Shown in pieces: positions 1 to 6,458 of a stretch of 8,856 bases of DNA. A program made the translations under genes and the position numbers. Within the stretch, counting starts at the first letter, position 1. Every line of letters begins with the position of its first letter. Source of the DNA: Symbiobacteriaceae bacterium (GTDB lineage Bacteria; Bacillota_E; Symbiobacteriia; Symbiobacteriales; Symbiobacteriaceae); contig DAHVXO010000330.1 in the NCBI GenBank assembly GCA_027356675.1, positions 1 through 8,856 of the forward strand. Reading direction: 5' to 3'. Under the pieces are notes generated by a model, which worked only from the letters and a program-made list of their open reading frames with translations, did no database searches and was not told the DNA's origin.

Positions 1-770
1 GTGCCACCGTCGAAGGCGGTGCCGTCGCCGGAGATGCTGCCCTTCAGGAAGTTCATGGCAGGCGAGCCGATGAACCCGGCCACGAAGAGATTGGTGGGCC
101 GATCGTAGAGCTCCTGCGGCGGCGCCACTTGCTGGATGATGCCGTCCTTCATGACGACGATGCGGTCGCCCATGGTCATGGCCTCGACCTGGTCATGGGT
201 GACGTAGATGGTCGTGGTCTGCAGGCGCAGGTGCAGCTTGGAGAGTTCGGTGCGCATCTGCACGCGCAGCTTGGCGTCCAGGTTGGAGAGCGGCTCGTCC
301 ATCAGAAAGACGGCTGGGTCTCGCACGATGGCACGGCCCAGGGCGACGCGCTGCCGCTGACCGCCGGAGAGTTCCTTGGGCTTGCGGCCCAGCAGGTTGG
401 AGAGGCCGAGAATCTCGCCGGCTTCCTTGACCCGCTTATCGATCTCGGGCTTGGAGAACTTGCGCAGCTTCAGGCCAAAGGCCATGTTCTCATAGACGTT
501 CATGTGGGGATAGAGCGCATAGTTCTGGAAGACCATCGCGATATCGCGGTCCTTGGGCGCCACGTGGTTCACGAGCTTATCGCCGATGTAGATGTCGCCT
601 TCGGAGATCTCTTCCAGACCTGCAATCATGCGCAGCGTCGTGGACTTGCCGCAACCGGATGGACCGACGAAGACGATGAACTCACGATCGTTGATCTCCA
701 GGTTGAAATCCTTGACCACTTTGACCTCGCCGTAGTTCTTGAACACGTGATGGAGACTGACCTTTGCCAT
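1..770 (-). CDS. Sugar ABC transporter ATP-binding protein, MalK/UgpC/MsmK type (3' end missing)
   Basis: This is the cytoplasmic ATPase that powers carbohydrate uptake through a binding-protein-dependent importer. The ATG at 770 is preceded by AGGGAGG about 9 bases upstream. Read on the minus strand, 256 residues are present before the left edge; the family is usually about 360-380 residues, so the C-terminal regulatory/TOBE part is cut off. Visible motifs in order: Walker [10 protein letters not shown] (36-44), Q-loop Q82 in [14 protein letters not shown] signature LSGGQ (134-138), Walker B FLMDE (155-159), D-loop SNLD (162-165) and switch histidine H192 in YVTHDQ. The sequence after the nucleotide-binding domain ([11 protein letters not shown]) is typical of the MalK subfamily. 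It lies 74 bases downstream of a sugar-type binding protein on the same strand, but no permease sits between them. In many Firmicutes one such ATPase (MsmX/MsmK) serves several importers, which would fit. Subfamily is confident; substrate is unknown. Confidence 0.95.
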   Translation of the reverse strand, partial: MAKVSLHHVFKNYGEVKVVKDFNLEINDREFIVFVGPSGCGKSTTLRMIAGLEEISEGDIYIGDKLVNHVAPKDRDIAMVFQNYALYPHMNVYENMAFGLKLRKFSKPEIDKRVKEAGEILGLSNLLGRKPKELSGGQRQRVALGRAIVRDPAVFLMDEPLSNLDAKLRVQMRTELSKLHLRLQTTTIYVTHDQVEAMTMGDRIVVMKDGIIQQVAPPQELYDRPTNLFVAGFIGSPAMNFLKGSISGDGTAFDGG

Positions 771-811
771 TGTGCGAGTCCTCCCTTGGCCCCTTGAGCC
801 CTGGTGTATTC

Positions 812-832
812 GAGACGGGGCGGTCCCGTCCC
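812..832 (-). other. Hairpin between solute-binding protein and ATPase genes
   Basis: On the minus strand GGGACGGG pairs with CCCGTCTC across a 5-base loop, giving an 8-bp stem that includes one G-U wobble. No T-run follows, so it is not a canonical intrinsic terminator. It lies just after the binding-protein stop codon (845) and 42 bases ahead of the ATPase start. It could stabilise the upstream mRNA segment or lower expression of the ATPase relative to the binding protein, as is known for some sugar ABC operons. That role is inference. Confidence 0.35.
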
Positions 833-844
833 ACTAGCAAACGC

Positions 845-2119
845 CTACTTGGAAGCAGGCGGCGTAGCCTTGGTTATGTGTGCAACTGCGTCCTGGAGTG
901 ACTCCACAGGGGTGCGGACACCCAGCAGACCGTACAGGAGGTCCCGGGCCACCGCCGGTGCGGCATCCTCCCAACCGGGACCGGTCCGGAGGGTGCGGTG
1001 CCCCGTGCGGACCTGGAAGGCCCGCGTCATGGCCGGGTCCCCATCCCAGGGGTTATTGGTCCGGGCGCCGGCGGGCATGAGGCCCGTGAGCCGGGCCAGT
1101 TGGATTTGATTGCTCGGCCCGGTCAAGAACTGGGCGAGGTTTGCCGCAGCCTTGACCCGGTCGGCGTCCTGCTTTGCGAAGACGGAGACGCCGTAGCTAT
1201 AGCCAAGGGTCGTCTCCCCGGGGAAACCGGCGATGGTGACGTTGACGCCGAATGGCGGGTTTCGCAGGAGTGGAATGGCCCACGTTCCCACCGGCAAGAC
1301 GGCGAAGGCGGGTGGGTTGGCCGCAAAGAGCGACCAGGTGGCCTCGGCGGTCAACTTGCCCGTGTCCGGGTGCAGCCAGCCGTCCGCCCCGAACTGAGCG
1401 AGCCGTTGTAGCCCCTCAACGGAGACGTTGTCCACGGTGGGACCCGAACCGATGGGTGCGCCCAAAAGGGGCCACCATTCATGGTAACCCGGCAGGTTAT
1501 AGAAGCTAAGCCCAAAATGTCCGGCGCCCGACAGCTTCTTGAGACGATCGGCAAACTCGGCCTGCGACCAGCGGCCCTCGTTGGGCAGGGTCACCCCAGC
1601 GGCCTTGAACGCCGCCTCATTGAGGGCGAGGACCTGCGTATCGAGCAGCATGGGTAAACCCCGCTGCGCCGCACCGTCACGAAAGCCTTCCAGGGCGCCC
1701 GGCAAGTACTCCTGTAGGGCGGTCTGGTCCAGCACGGTGGTGAGGTCAGCGAGCCGGGGCCCCAGGTCGGCAAGGGATCGCCCGAAGAGCAGGTCCGGGG
1801 TGTCGCCGACTCCGGCGGTGCGGGCGGCGGATTCCAGTTCAGCCGGCGATGGCATGACCCGCAGTTCAACCTTGACGCCGGGGTGCCCGGCCTCGTAGGC
1901 GCGGGACTGGTCCTGGAACCAGACGACGTCGGGCTGCGCCGGGCCGGGGTAACCGGCGAGGCCGGCAGAGACCATGACCGTGAGGGTTCCCCGAAACTGG
2001 GGAGCCTTGATGGCGGTGGTGGCGGGCTTGGTGCAGCCACCCAGCGCAATGAAGAAAGCGGTCAGGAGGATGGCGGCATTGACGCCCCTCCAGAGCCGCC
2101 CGAATTGTACTGCTTTCAA
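845..2119 (-). CDS. Extracellular solute-binding lipoprotein, sugar ABC transporter (family 1 type)
   Basis: This is a predicted membrane-anchored substrate receptor of an ABC importer, 424 residues, a normal length for the family. I chose the TTG at 2119 because it follows AGCAGGAGGG by about 11 bases and gives a clean lipoprotein signal peptide: a basic N-terminus (K2, R8, R11), a hydrophobic segment (about 13-26) and a lipobox LGGC with Cys at 29. The open frame extends upstream to 2461, but that part lies inside the rluB tail and has low-complexity coding typical of a shadow frame. Features of periplasmic-binding-protein type 2 sugar receptors include the DLLFGRSLADLGPRLADLT region, a LPMLLDTQVLALNEAAF segment and the late VLPVGTWAIPLL and LTGPSNQ segments. 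It lies 97 bases after rluB and is followed by the ATPase gene. Whether it shares an rluB transcript is unclear, since no terminator is visible between them. The substrate cannot be told from sequence; carbohydrate is the best guess from family and neighbour. Confidence 0.85.
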   Translation of the reverse strand: MKAVQFGRLWRGVNAAILLTAFFIALGGCTKPATTAIKAPQFRGTLTVMVSAGLAGYPGPAQPDVVWFQDQSRAYEAGHPGVKVELRVMPSPAELESAARTAGVGDTPDLLFGRSLADLGPRLADLTTVLDQTALQEYLPGALEGFRDGAAQRGLPMLLDTQVLALNEAAFKAAGVTLPNEGRWSQAEFADRLKKLSGAGHFGLSFYNLPGYHEWWPLLGAPIGSGPTVDNVSVEGLQRLAQFGADGWLHPDTGKLTAEATWSLFAANPPAFAVLPVGTWAIPLLRNPPFGVNVTIAGFPGETTLGYSYGVSVFAKQDADRVKAAANLAQFLTGPSNQIQLARLTGLMPAGARTNNPWDGDPAMTRAFQVRTGHRTLRTGPGWEDAAPAVARDLLYGLLGVRTPVESLQDAVAHITKATPPASK

Positions 2120-2216
2120 AAAGAATGCAGCCCTCCTGCTCAGGTAAGGCTTTGGCAGGCACTTTGCTAGTGCTACGCCACTCCTGAGATTCGGGCTGCG
2201 GAGGTTCAAATCCTTT

Positions 2217-3806
2217 TTATTTGGTGGGCCGTTTTTTCCGAGCCGCTGCCGGGCGGCCTGCCTTGGGGGCGGGTCCCGGGCCTGTCCTGGGACGGGCGGG
2301 ACGCTCGGTGCGGGCGGCGGCGGGACCGCCGGTGCGGCTGATGCGGGCCCTTGCTGCACCGGCCGAGCCGGATTGACCGCTGGAAGCCCGGGCCGGGTTC
2401 GGGACCGGGAGGCTGCCGGGCCTGGCCGGGCGTCCGGTGGGGCGAGGGCTCCGAACGGCACGCGGACCCCGCATGGGCTCTACGTCCCACTCATCGTCGG
2501 CGCCGGGCTTGGGACCGGCGGCCCGCGTCGGTCTGCGGGAGACCGGGCGACCGGTGCCGGGAGTGCGGTCGGGTCGCGGTCCACCCGCACCGCCGACCTG
2601 GACCCGTCCGGCACCACGGCGGATGGGGGCCCGGACCGGCGCCTGGGCCTCAGCAGCCTTGCCCCGGCTGGTCTTGAGGCCTACCGAGAGGCGCAGTTCG
2701 TCGATTTCCCGCTCCGTGAGGTCCCGCCACTGTCCGAGCTCCAAATCCTTGAGGCTGAGCGGTCCCAGCGTTGTGCGCTTGAGGTGGATCACCTCGTGGC
2801 CGACGGCCTCGAACATGCGGCGGACCTGCCGGTTGCGTCCTTCGTGAATCCGGATGGAAAGGGTGGCCGCGTTGGGCCCCTTGACCTCAATGAGTTTGAC
2901 CTCGGCGGGCGCGGTCGGTCCGTCATCCAGTTCAATGCCAGATTCCAGCTCCTTGACCTTGCCGGGACCGGGCACGCCCCGTACTTTGGCGATGTAGGTC
3001 TTCTTGACCAGCTTGGCCGGGTGCATGAGGGCGTTGGCCAGGTCGCCGTCGTTGGTCAGCAGGAGCAGGCCCTCCGTGTCGTAATCCAGGCGACCGACGG
3101 GGTAGACCCGCTCGGCCACGTCTGCGCCCAGGAGGTCCAGGACCTTGGGCCGACCCTCCGGGTCGTAAAGGGTCGTCACATACCCCTTGGGTTTGTTCAG
3201 GAGGACGTACACAAGCCTTTCCGGCTTGCCCAACGGCCGTCCGTCCACTTCGATGAGGTCCTTGCCGGGCAGAATCTTGAGGCCCAGTTCGGTCACGACC
3301 TTGCCGTTGACGGTCACCCGCCCCGCCTGGATCAGTTCCTCACTGTGGCGGCGCGAGGCGACGCCGGCCTGGGCCATGACCTTATGCAGCCGCTGGGCGA
3401 CCAGCGCCTCTGCGGCGTTCAGGTCACGAAGGGGCCGCTTGGGGCCACCGGGCGCTACCCGGGGAGTCGGTCCGCCCGCGACGGGCGAACGGGTGGGACG
3501 CCTGGCCGGCTCGGACCTGGGTGGGGTGGCAGGCATTCCCTTTACACGTACAGATGGGCGTTCCGCCATGCCGGAACGCAACTTGCGGCCCTCCTTCGAG
3601 AGCAGACCCTCGCGTTCAAGGAGGTCCAACGTTTCGTTATTGACTCCCGCGACGGGCCGGGAGCGCACCGGGGCCTTCACAGGTTTGCCAGGCGGGCGAG
3701 CGAAGCGCTGGGGCCGCTCGCCCGGAGTACCCGCCTGCGGCTTGCGGGGGCCGGCATTGGAACTGGGCCCGGCGGGCCGCCTGGGTTTCCGGGGCTTGTC
3801 TACCAT
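2217..3806 (-). CDS. rluB: 23S rRNA pseudouridine synthase, RluB/RsuA family, with long basic tails
   Basis: This enzyme isomerises a specific uridine in large-subunit rRNA (position 2605 in E. coli numbering for RluB). It has 529 residues against about 230-290 for compact members. The ATG at 3806 follows GAGGTGG about 8 bases upstream. An S4 RNA-binding domain covers about 138-185 (LHKVMAQAGVASRRHSEELI). The catalytic domain covers about 197-372, with LNKPKGYVTT, the active-site motif GRLDYDTEGLLLLTND (catalytic Asp241) and the RsuA-family segment HEGRNRQVRRMFEAVGH (321-337). Residues 1-137 and about 380-529 are rich in Pro, Arg, Gly and Ala and look disordered. The N-tail contains one ordered-looking stretch (about 56-80, NNETLDLLEREGLL onward), and the C-tail contains an isolated acidic patch DDEWDVE (437-443). 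The gene is near spmA-spmB, as in Bacillus. RluB is preferred over RsuA from context and the S4 domain; the exact target uridine is inferred. Confidence 0.92.
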   Translation of the reverse strand: MVDKPRKPRRPAGPSSNAGPRKPQAGTPGERPQRFARPPGKPVKAPVRSRPVAGVNNETLDLLEREGLLSKEGRKLRSGMAERPSVRVKGMPATPPRSEPARRPTRSPVAGGPTPRVAPGGPKRPLRDLNAAEALVAQRLHKVMAQAGVASRRHSEELIQAGRVTVNGKVVTELGLKILPGKDLIEVDGRPLGKPERLVYVLLNKPKGYVTTLYDPEGRPKVLDLLGADVAERVYPVGRLDYDTEGLLLLTNDGDLANALMHPAKLVKKTYIAKVRGVPGPGKVKELESGIELDDGPTAPAEVKLIEVKGPNAATLSIRIHEGRNRQVRRMFEAVGHEVIHLKRTTLGPLSLKDLELGQWRDLTEREIDELRLSVGLKTSRGKAAEAQAPVRAPIRRGAGRVQVGGAGGPRPDRTPGTGRPVSRRPTRAAGPKPGADDEWDVEPMRGPRAVRSPRPTGRPARPGSLPVPNPARASSGQSGSAGAARARISRTGGPAAARTERPARPRTGPGPAPKAGRPAAARKKRPTK

Positions 3807-3841
3807 TGGGTCACCACCTCACCAACAGACTTTACGGGACA

Positions 3842-3847
3842 TAGAAT
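3842..3847 (+). promoter_or_regulatory. Possible -10 element for the 157-residue gene
   Basis: TAGAAT differs from the sigma-A -10 consensus at one position and lies 24 bases upstream of the strong ribosome-binding site GGAGGTGA at 3872-3879. The -35 region is poor (TCACCA at 17-bp spacing). It also reads as CATAGAAT, seven of eight matches to a sigma-E -10, but no ATATT-like -35 is present. It lies in the 79-bp divergent gap between rluB and this gene. Weak support. Confidence 0.25.
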
Positions 3848-3885
3848 GGCTTACTTTCGCCACGCCGGCATGGAGGTGAACCCAG

Positions 3886-4359
3886 TTGAAGCTGGGCATG
3901 GAACTCCTCGCGAGTCGCACCGAAAGGCTCCGGCTCGGCACCTTCTTTGAGCTGTGGATTGCCACGCCGGAGGGCACGCTCCGCCGGTCGCTGGGTCGCG
4001 ATGAGTACCACCTCGGGCTAACCATCCTGCCGGGTAGACGCCTCGCGGCCACAGGGCGGATCCATACATGCCAACTGGATCTCGAAGCAGCGGAACTGGG
4101 TCCGAACCAGGCACGTCCTGCCACCTTGGTGGAAGCGGGCACTGAGGGTGCAATCCCCCTCGTGCTGGGAATCAGAACGAACCTATTCATCAACCTGGCT
4201 GATTTGGTGACCGGCTGCCGAGTGCGGCTACTCAGGGATACGCCTGAGGCCCTGGACTTGGCCTTCGATCATCCGCTGGTCGTGCCCACGGAAGTGGCGC
4301 CAGGACGCTTCGTGGTGGATGTGTCGGGTTTGCTGACCGGGGAGGGGGCTAGTCAATGA
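3886..4359 (+). CDS. Hypothetical protein, 157 residues, family not recognised
   Basis: I do not recognise this protein. The TTG start at 3886 is placed by a near-perfect Shine-Dalgarno GGAGGTGA (3872-3879) six bases upstream, which also argues that the gene is real. There is no signal peptide, long membrane segment, cysteine motif or low-complexity stretch. Predicted character is soluble and beta-rich, with alternating hydrophobic/charged strands (LGTFFELWIATPEG, YHLGLTILPGRRL, GRFVVDVSGLL), so a small beta-barrel or ligand-binding fold is possible. Notable segments are IPLVLGIRTNLFINLADLVTG (about 90-110) and AFDHPLVVPTEVAPG. It is the only plus-strand gene between rluB and the deacetylase, diverges from rluB with 79 bases between starts, and converges on ridA with an 11-base overlap of the two 3' ends. 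Codon use matches its neighbours, so recent transfer is not indicated. The function is unknown. Confidence 0.75.
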   Translation: MKLGMELLASRTERLRLGTFFELWIATPEGTLRRSLGRDEYHLGLTILPGRRLAATGRIHTCQLDLEAAELGPNQARPATLVEAGTEGAIPLVLGIRTNLFINLADLVTGCRVRLLRDTPEALDLAFDHPLVVPTEVAPGRFVVDVSGLLTGEGASQ

Positions 4360-4810
4360 CCCGGGCGATGACCTCGACCTCGCAGGCGGAATCCATCGGC
4401 AGGTGCGAGGTGCCAACGGCGGACCGGGCATGGCGGCCGGCATCGCCGAAGACCTGCTGATAGAGTTCCGAGGCGCCGTTGGCGACTGCGGGCTGGGCGG
4501 TGAAGCCGTCGGCACTGTTAATAAAGGCGGTCACCTTGACAATCTGGACGACCTTATCCAGCGATCCAACTGCTGCCCGCAGCACGGCCAGCGTGTTGAT
4601 GGCACATAGCCGCGCCGCCTGATACCCGGTCTCCGGGGTCACTGCGCCGCCAACAGCGCCCTTGTACTTGAGCTGTCCACTCTCCATGCAAATCTGACCG
4701 CTCGTGAATACAAGGTCCCCGGTCCGCACGAACGACACATAGGCCGCCACGGGCTTGGGAGCCTCAGCAATAGTAATCCCCAACTCCTTCAGTTTGGCTT
4801 CGGCGCTCAT
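4349..4810 (-). CDS. RidA/YjgF/YER057c/UK114 family protein
   Basis: RidA proteins are small trimeric enzymes; the founding member hydrolyses reactive enamine/imine intermediates made by PLP enzymes such as threonine dehydratase, but many paralogues have other or unknown roles. The protein has 153 residues and opens MSAEAKLKELGITI, which matches the roughly 150-residue subgroup with an N-terminal extension relative to E. coli RidA (about 128). The conserved pieces are VRTGDLVFTSGQ (28-39), the arginine in HARSAVG (R129, equivalent to the substrate carboxylate-binding Arg) and the late glutamate in CEVEVIARV (E146). Two starts are possible: the ATG at 4810 behind AGGGAG at a 10-base spacing, and an in-frame TTG at 4840 behind a better-placed AGGAGAGG that would add MQFIIGSGFV. 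I prefer the ATG because it fits the family N-terminus. It sits 60 bases after spmB on the same strand, with no terminator between, and overlaps the convergent unknown gene. The specific substrate is not predictable. Confidence 0.9.
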   Translation of the reverse strand: MSAEAKLKELGITIAEAPKPVAAYVSFVRTGDLVFTSGQICMESGQLKYKGAVGGAVTPETGYQAARLCAINTLAVLRAAVGSLDKVVQIVKVTAFINSADGFTAQPAVANGASELYQQVFGDAGRHARSAVGTSHLPMDSACEVEVIARVID

Positions 4811-4870
4811 GACAAATCCGCTCCCTATAATGAACTGCAAGTCATATCCTCTCCTATTCTTACCACAGAC

Positions 4871-5401
4871 CTAGCGGAAAAACCAGTTGCATGCGTAGAG
4901 GGCGGCCAGAAAACCCATGCAGTCAGCCAGAAGCCCGACCGCAGCAGCGTAACGCGTCTTGCGGATTCCGACGGATCCGAAGTAGACCGTCAAGACATAG
5001 AACGTCGTATCAGTGGACCCCTGGACGATGGAGGCCAGGCGCCCGAGGTACGAATCCGGATGATAGGTCTTGAGCAGGTCGGCCGTGACCGCCAGGGCAC
5101 CGGCCCCGGAGAGTGGACGCACGATCATCAGCGGCAACACTTCGGTGGGAAAGCCCAGTCGCGATGTGACCGGGCTGATGGCGCGCGCTGCCAGTTCCAT
5201 CGCCCCCGAGGCGCGGAAGATCGAAAGCGCCACCATCATACCCACGAGGAAGGGGATGATGCGGACGGCCACCTGCAGCCCTTCCTCCGCCCCTTCGATG
5301 AAGGTGTCGTACACCTTGACCCGCCGGATGGCACCCCAGAGCGGAATCAGGGCCAGCATGCCGGGCACCGCCCAAAGCGAGACGGCGTCAAGCACCCGCA
5401 T
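4871..5401 (-). CDS. spmB: Spore maturation protein B
   Basis: SpmB is an integral membrane protein that, with SpmA, is required for full dehydration of the spore core and hence heat resistance in Bacillus. The 176-residue length is close to B. subtilis SpmB (about 178). The gate/nucleoside-recognition domain is recognisable by YDTFIEGAEEGLQVAVRIIP (31-50), VRPLSGAGA (94-102) and QGSTDTTFYVLTVYFGSVG (127-145). Hydrophobic helices lie at about 6-24, 43-62, 87-108, 131-144 and 151-172. The ATG at 5401 is preceded by GGAGGTGAT, which contains the spmA stop codon TGA, with only six bases between the two reading frames. Translational coupling and 1:1 production with SpmA are therefore likely. How SpmAB acts mechanistically is not settled in the literature I know. 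Confidence 0.97.
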   Translation of the reverse strand: MRVLDAVSLWAVPGMLALIPLWGAIRRVKVYDTFIEGAEEGLQVAVRIIPFLVGMMVALSIFRASGAMELAARAISPVTSRLGFPTEVLPLMIVRPLSGAGALAVTADLLKTYHPDSYLGRLASIVQGSTDTTFYVLTVYFGSVGIRKTRYAAAVGLLADCMGFLAALYACNWFFR

Positions 5402-5407
5402 CCGCGA

Positions 5408-5998
5408 TCACCTCCCCCGCGCCCGGTTCCAGCGCCGCACCGCCCAGTCGGCGGAGATGCCGAATGTACCAGCTACCAGCGTAGCCACCAGGGTAGCGAC
5501 TACAATCTCCGCCGGGTTGGCGGAGCCGGCTGCGGCCCGCAGGGCAATAATGGTCCCGGGGATGAGCGTGATCGAAGCGGTGTTCAGTGCCAGGAAGGTA
5601 CACATCGCTTCGCTGGCGGTGTCGCTGTCGCCGTTGAGTTCCTGCATGTGCTGCATGGCTTTGAGCCCCAGGGGCGTGGCCGCAGAGCCGAGCCCCAGCA
5701 TGTTGGCGGAGACGTTCATCAGCACGGCGCCGACCGCCGGATGGTCGGGTGGTATCGACGGAAAGAGCGCCCTCACCACAGGGCGCAGCAGCCGGGCCAG
5801 TCCCTCCATCAACCCGCTCTTCTCGGCGATCTTCATGAGACCCATCCAGAGGGCCATCATACCCGCGAGGTTGATGATGGTCTCGATCGCCAGCTTGCCG
5901 GCGCCGAAGGCGGCATCGGTCACCGCTCCCGCCCGCCCCGCCACGGCAGCTACGCCGACCCCGGCCACCATCAGGGTCAGCCAGATCGCATTCAGCAC
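5408..5998 (-). CDS. spmA: Spore maturation protein A
   Basis: SpmA is the membrane partner of SpmB in spore-core dehydration. The 196 residues equal the usual length. Diagnostic segments are the gate-domain stretch INLAGMMALWMGLMKIAEKSG (42-62) and NVSANMLGLGSAATPLGLKAM (95-115), followed by LNTASITLIPGTIIALR (138-154), with further hydrophobic helices at the N-terminus (about 3-20) and near the C-terminus (about 165-182). The start is GTG at 5998, preceded by GGAGGAG at 6006-6012 with a seven-base spacer. It is the first gene of the probable spmA-spmB-ridA operon. Upstream, an intrinsic terminator (6062-6096) ends the darA transcript, so spmA probably has its own promoter in the 114-bp gap, where a TAAAAT -10 candidate lies at 6035-6040. 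In Bacillus these genes are made during sporulation, and the same is expected here by inference. Confidence 0.97.
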   Translation of the reverse strand: MLNAIWLTLMVAGVGVAAVAGRAGAVTDAAFGAGKLAIETIINLAGMMALWMGLMKIAEKSGLMEGLARLLRPVVRALFPSIPPDHPAVGAVLMNVSANMLGLGSAATPLGLKAMQHMQELNGDSDTASEAMCTFLALNTASITLIPGTIIALRAAAGSANPAEIVVATLVATLVAGTFGISADWAVRRWNRARGR

Positions 5999-6034
5999 GG
6001 CGCCACTCCTCCGCCCCTAGCGGTTGCCAGCGCC

Positions 6035-6040
6035 ATTTTA
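6035..6040 (-). promoter_or_regulatory. Candidate -10 element for spmA
   Basis: On the minus strand the sequence GCATAAAAT contains TAAAAT (one mismatch from TATAAT), and CATAAAAT is seven of eight to the sigma-E -10 CATACAnT. It lies between the darA terminator and the spmA ribosome-binding site, the expected place for an spmA promoter. The -35 region is GC-rich and matches neither sigma-A nor sigma-E well, so the sigma factor is undecided. Confidence 0.35.
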
Positions 6041-6048
6041 TGCGGCCT

Positions 6049-6060
6049 TGCGGCGCCGCA
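6049..6060. repeat. 12-bp perfect palindrome upstream of spmA
   Basis: TGCGGCGCCGCA is self-complementary over its full length. It lies between the darA terminator T-tract and the spmA -10 candidate, close to where a -35 element would be. It could be an operator half of a dimeric regulator or simply GC-rich chance. No second copy was seen in the window. Confidence 0.3.
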
Positions 6061-6061
6061 G

Positions 6062-6096
6062 GACAGAGAAAGGGCGGGAGGTCTGGCCTCCCGCCC
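6062..6096 (-). terminator. Rho-independent terminator of darA
   Basis: On the minus strand GGGCGGGAGG and CCTCCCGCCC form a perfect 10-bp GC-rich stem (6072-6096) with a five-base loop, followed immediately by TTTCTCTGT. The stem begins 16 bases after the darA stop codon at 6113. The T-tract lies only on the minus-strand side, so the terminator acts on transcripts coming from darA and separates them from spmA. Confidence 0.85.
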
Positions 6097-6112
6097 AACA
6101 GCCGTCGGTCGC

Positions 6113-6442
6113 CTATACCTTGATCATTCGCTCCACCGGGAGCACGAAGACGGTCGCGCCGCCCACCTGCACCGTGGTTGAGCCGGCGGGCACCCCCTTG
6201 GGCGGGGACGTGGCCGTTTCGGCCGTCCCTTCAGTCCCCTTGCGGATGGGACAGGCGGATCCGATGATACCCATCGCTTCATCCATTTGTCCAGCGGGCA
6301 CGCCGATGAGGAAGGTCGTATTCCCGGCCTTCAGGAATCCGCCGGTGCTCGCCAGCTTCGTCGCGCTGAAACCGTTCTTCGTCAGTTGATCGGTCAGTGC
6401 GGGCGCGAACTCGTCGCGGACGACTGCCACGATTAGCTTCAC
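6113..6442 (-). CDS. darA: Cyclic-di-AMP receptor, DarA/PstA family (DUF970)
   Basis: DarA is a small PII-like cytosolic trimer that binds c-di-AMP in Firmicutes; its downstream partner is still unclear. The GTG at 6442 gives 109 residues beginning MKLIVAVV, matching the family start. A TTG one codon earlier (6445) is also possible; AGGAGG at 6452-6457 is nine bases from the GTG and six from the TTG. Family hallmarks are TKLASTGGFLKAGNTTFLIGV (28-48), containing the nucleotide-contacting GGFL and Asn41, and the C-terminal VEVGGATVFVLPVE-like segment, here VQVGGATVFVLPVERM. Position 26, usually Arg in relatives I remember (NGYRATKL), is Ser here, and the long loop around 67-90 differs from the usual KSREQMVAPVSP sequence. 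It is followed by its own terminator and preceded by the palindrome at 6459-6480. It may be co-transcribed with the MFS gene 45 bases upstream. Confidence 0.95.
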   Translation of the reverse strand: MKLIVAVVRDEFAPALTDQLTKNGFSATKLASTGGFLKAGNTTFLIGVPAGQMDEAMGIIGSACPIRKGTEGTAETATSPPKGVPAGSTTVQVGGATVFVLPVERMIKV

Positions 6443-6458
6443 CAAAAACCGCCTCCTT

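Noticed and set aside
129..797. 222-residue plus-strand open frame at the left edge
   Set aside because: It is the antisense of an ABC ATPase that has every catalytic motif; its His/Asp/Leu-rich composition is typical of a shadow frame.
2159..2173. Small hairpin GCACT-N5-AGTGC between rluB and the binding-protein gene
   Set aside because: A five-bp stem without a T-tract is not enough for a terminator or regulatory call.
2120..2461. N-terminal extension of the solute-binding protein frame
   Set aside because: It overlaps the rluB C-tail, is Pro/Arg-rich, and would bury the lipoprotein signal peptide more than 110 residues inside the protein. The TTG at 2119 with AGGAGGG is the natural start.
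2373..3950. 525-residue plus-strand open frame opposite rluB
   Set aside because: The minus strand carries an unmistakable S4 plus pseudouridine synthase gene here. The plus frame gives no recognisable domain, and long antisense frames are expected in GC-rich DNA.
5060..6181. Long plus-strand open frames (to 373 residues) opposite spmB, spmA and the darA terminator
   Set aside because: Both spm proteins are clear on the minus strand. The plus translations are His/Arg/Gly-rich without domains and cross a terminator and intergenic region.
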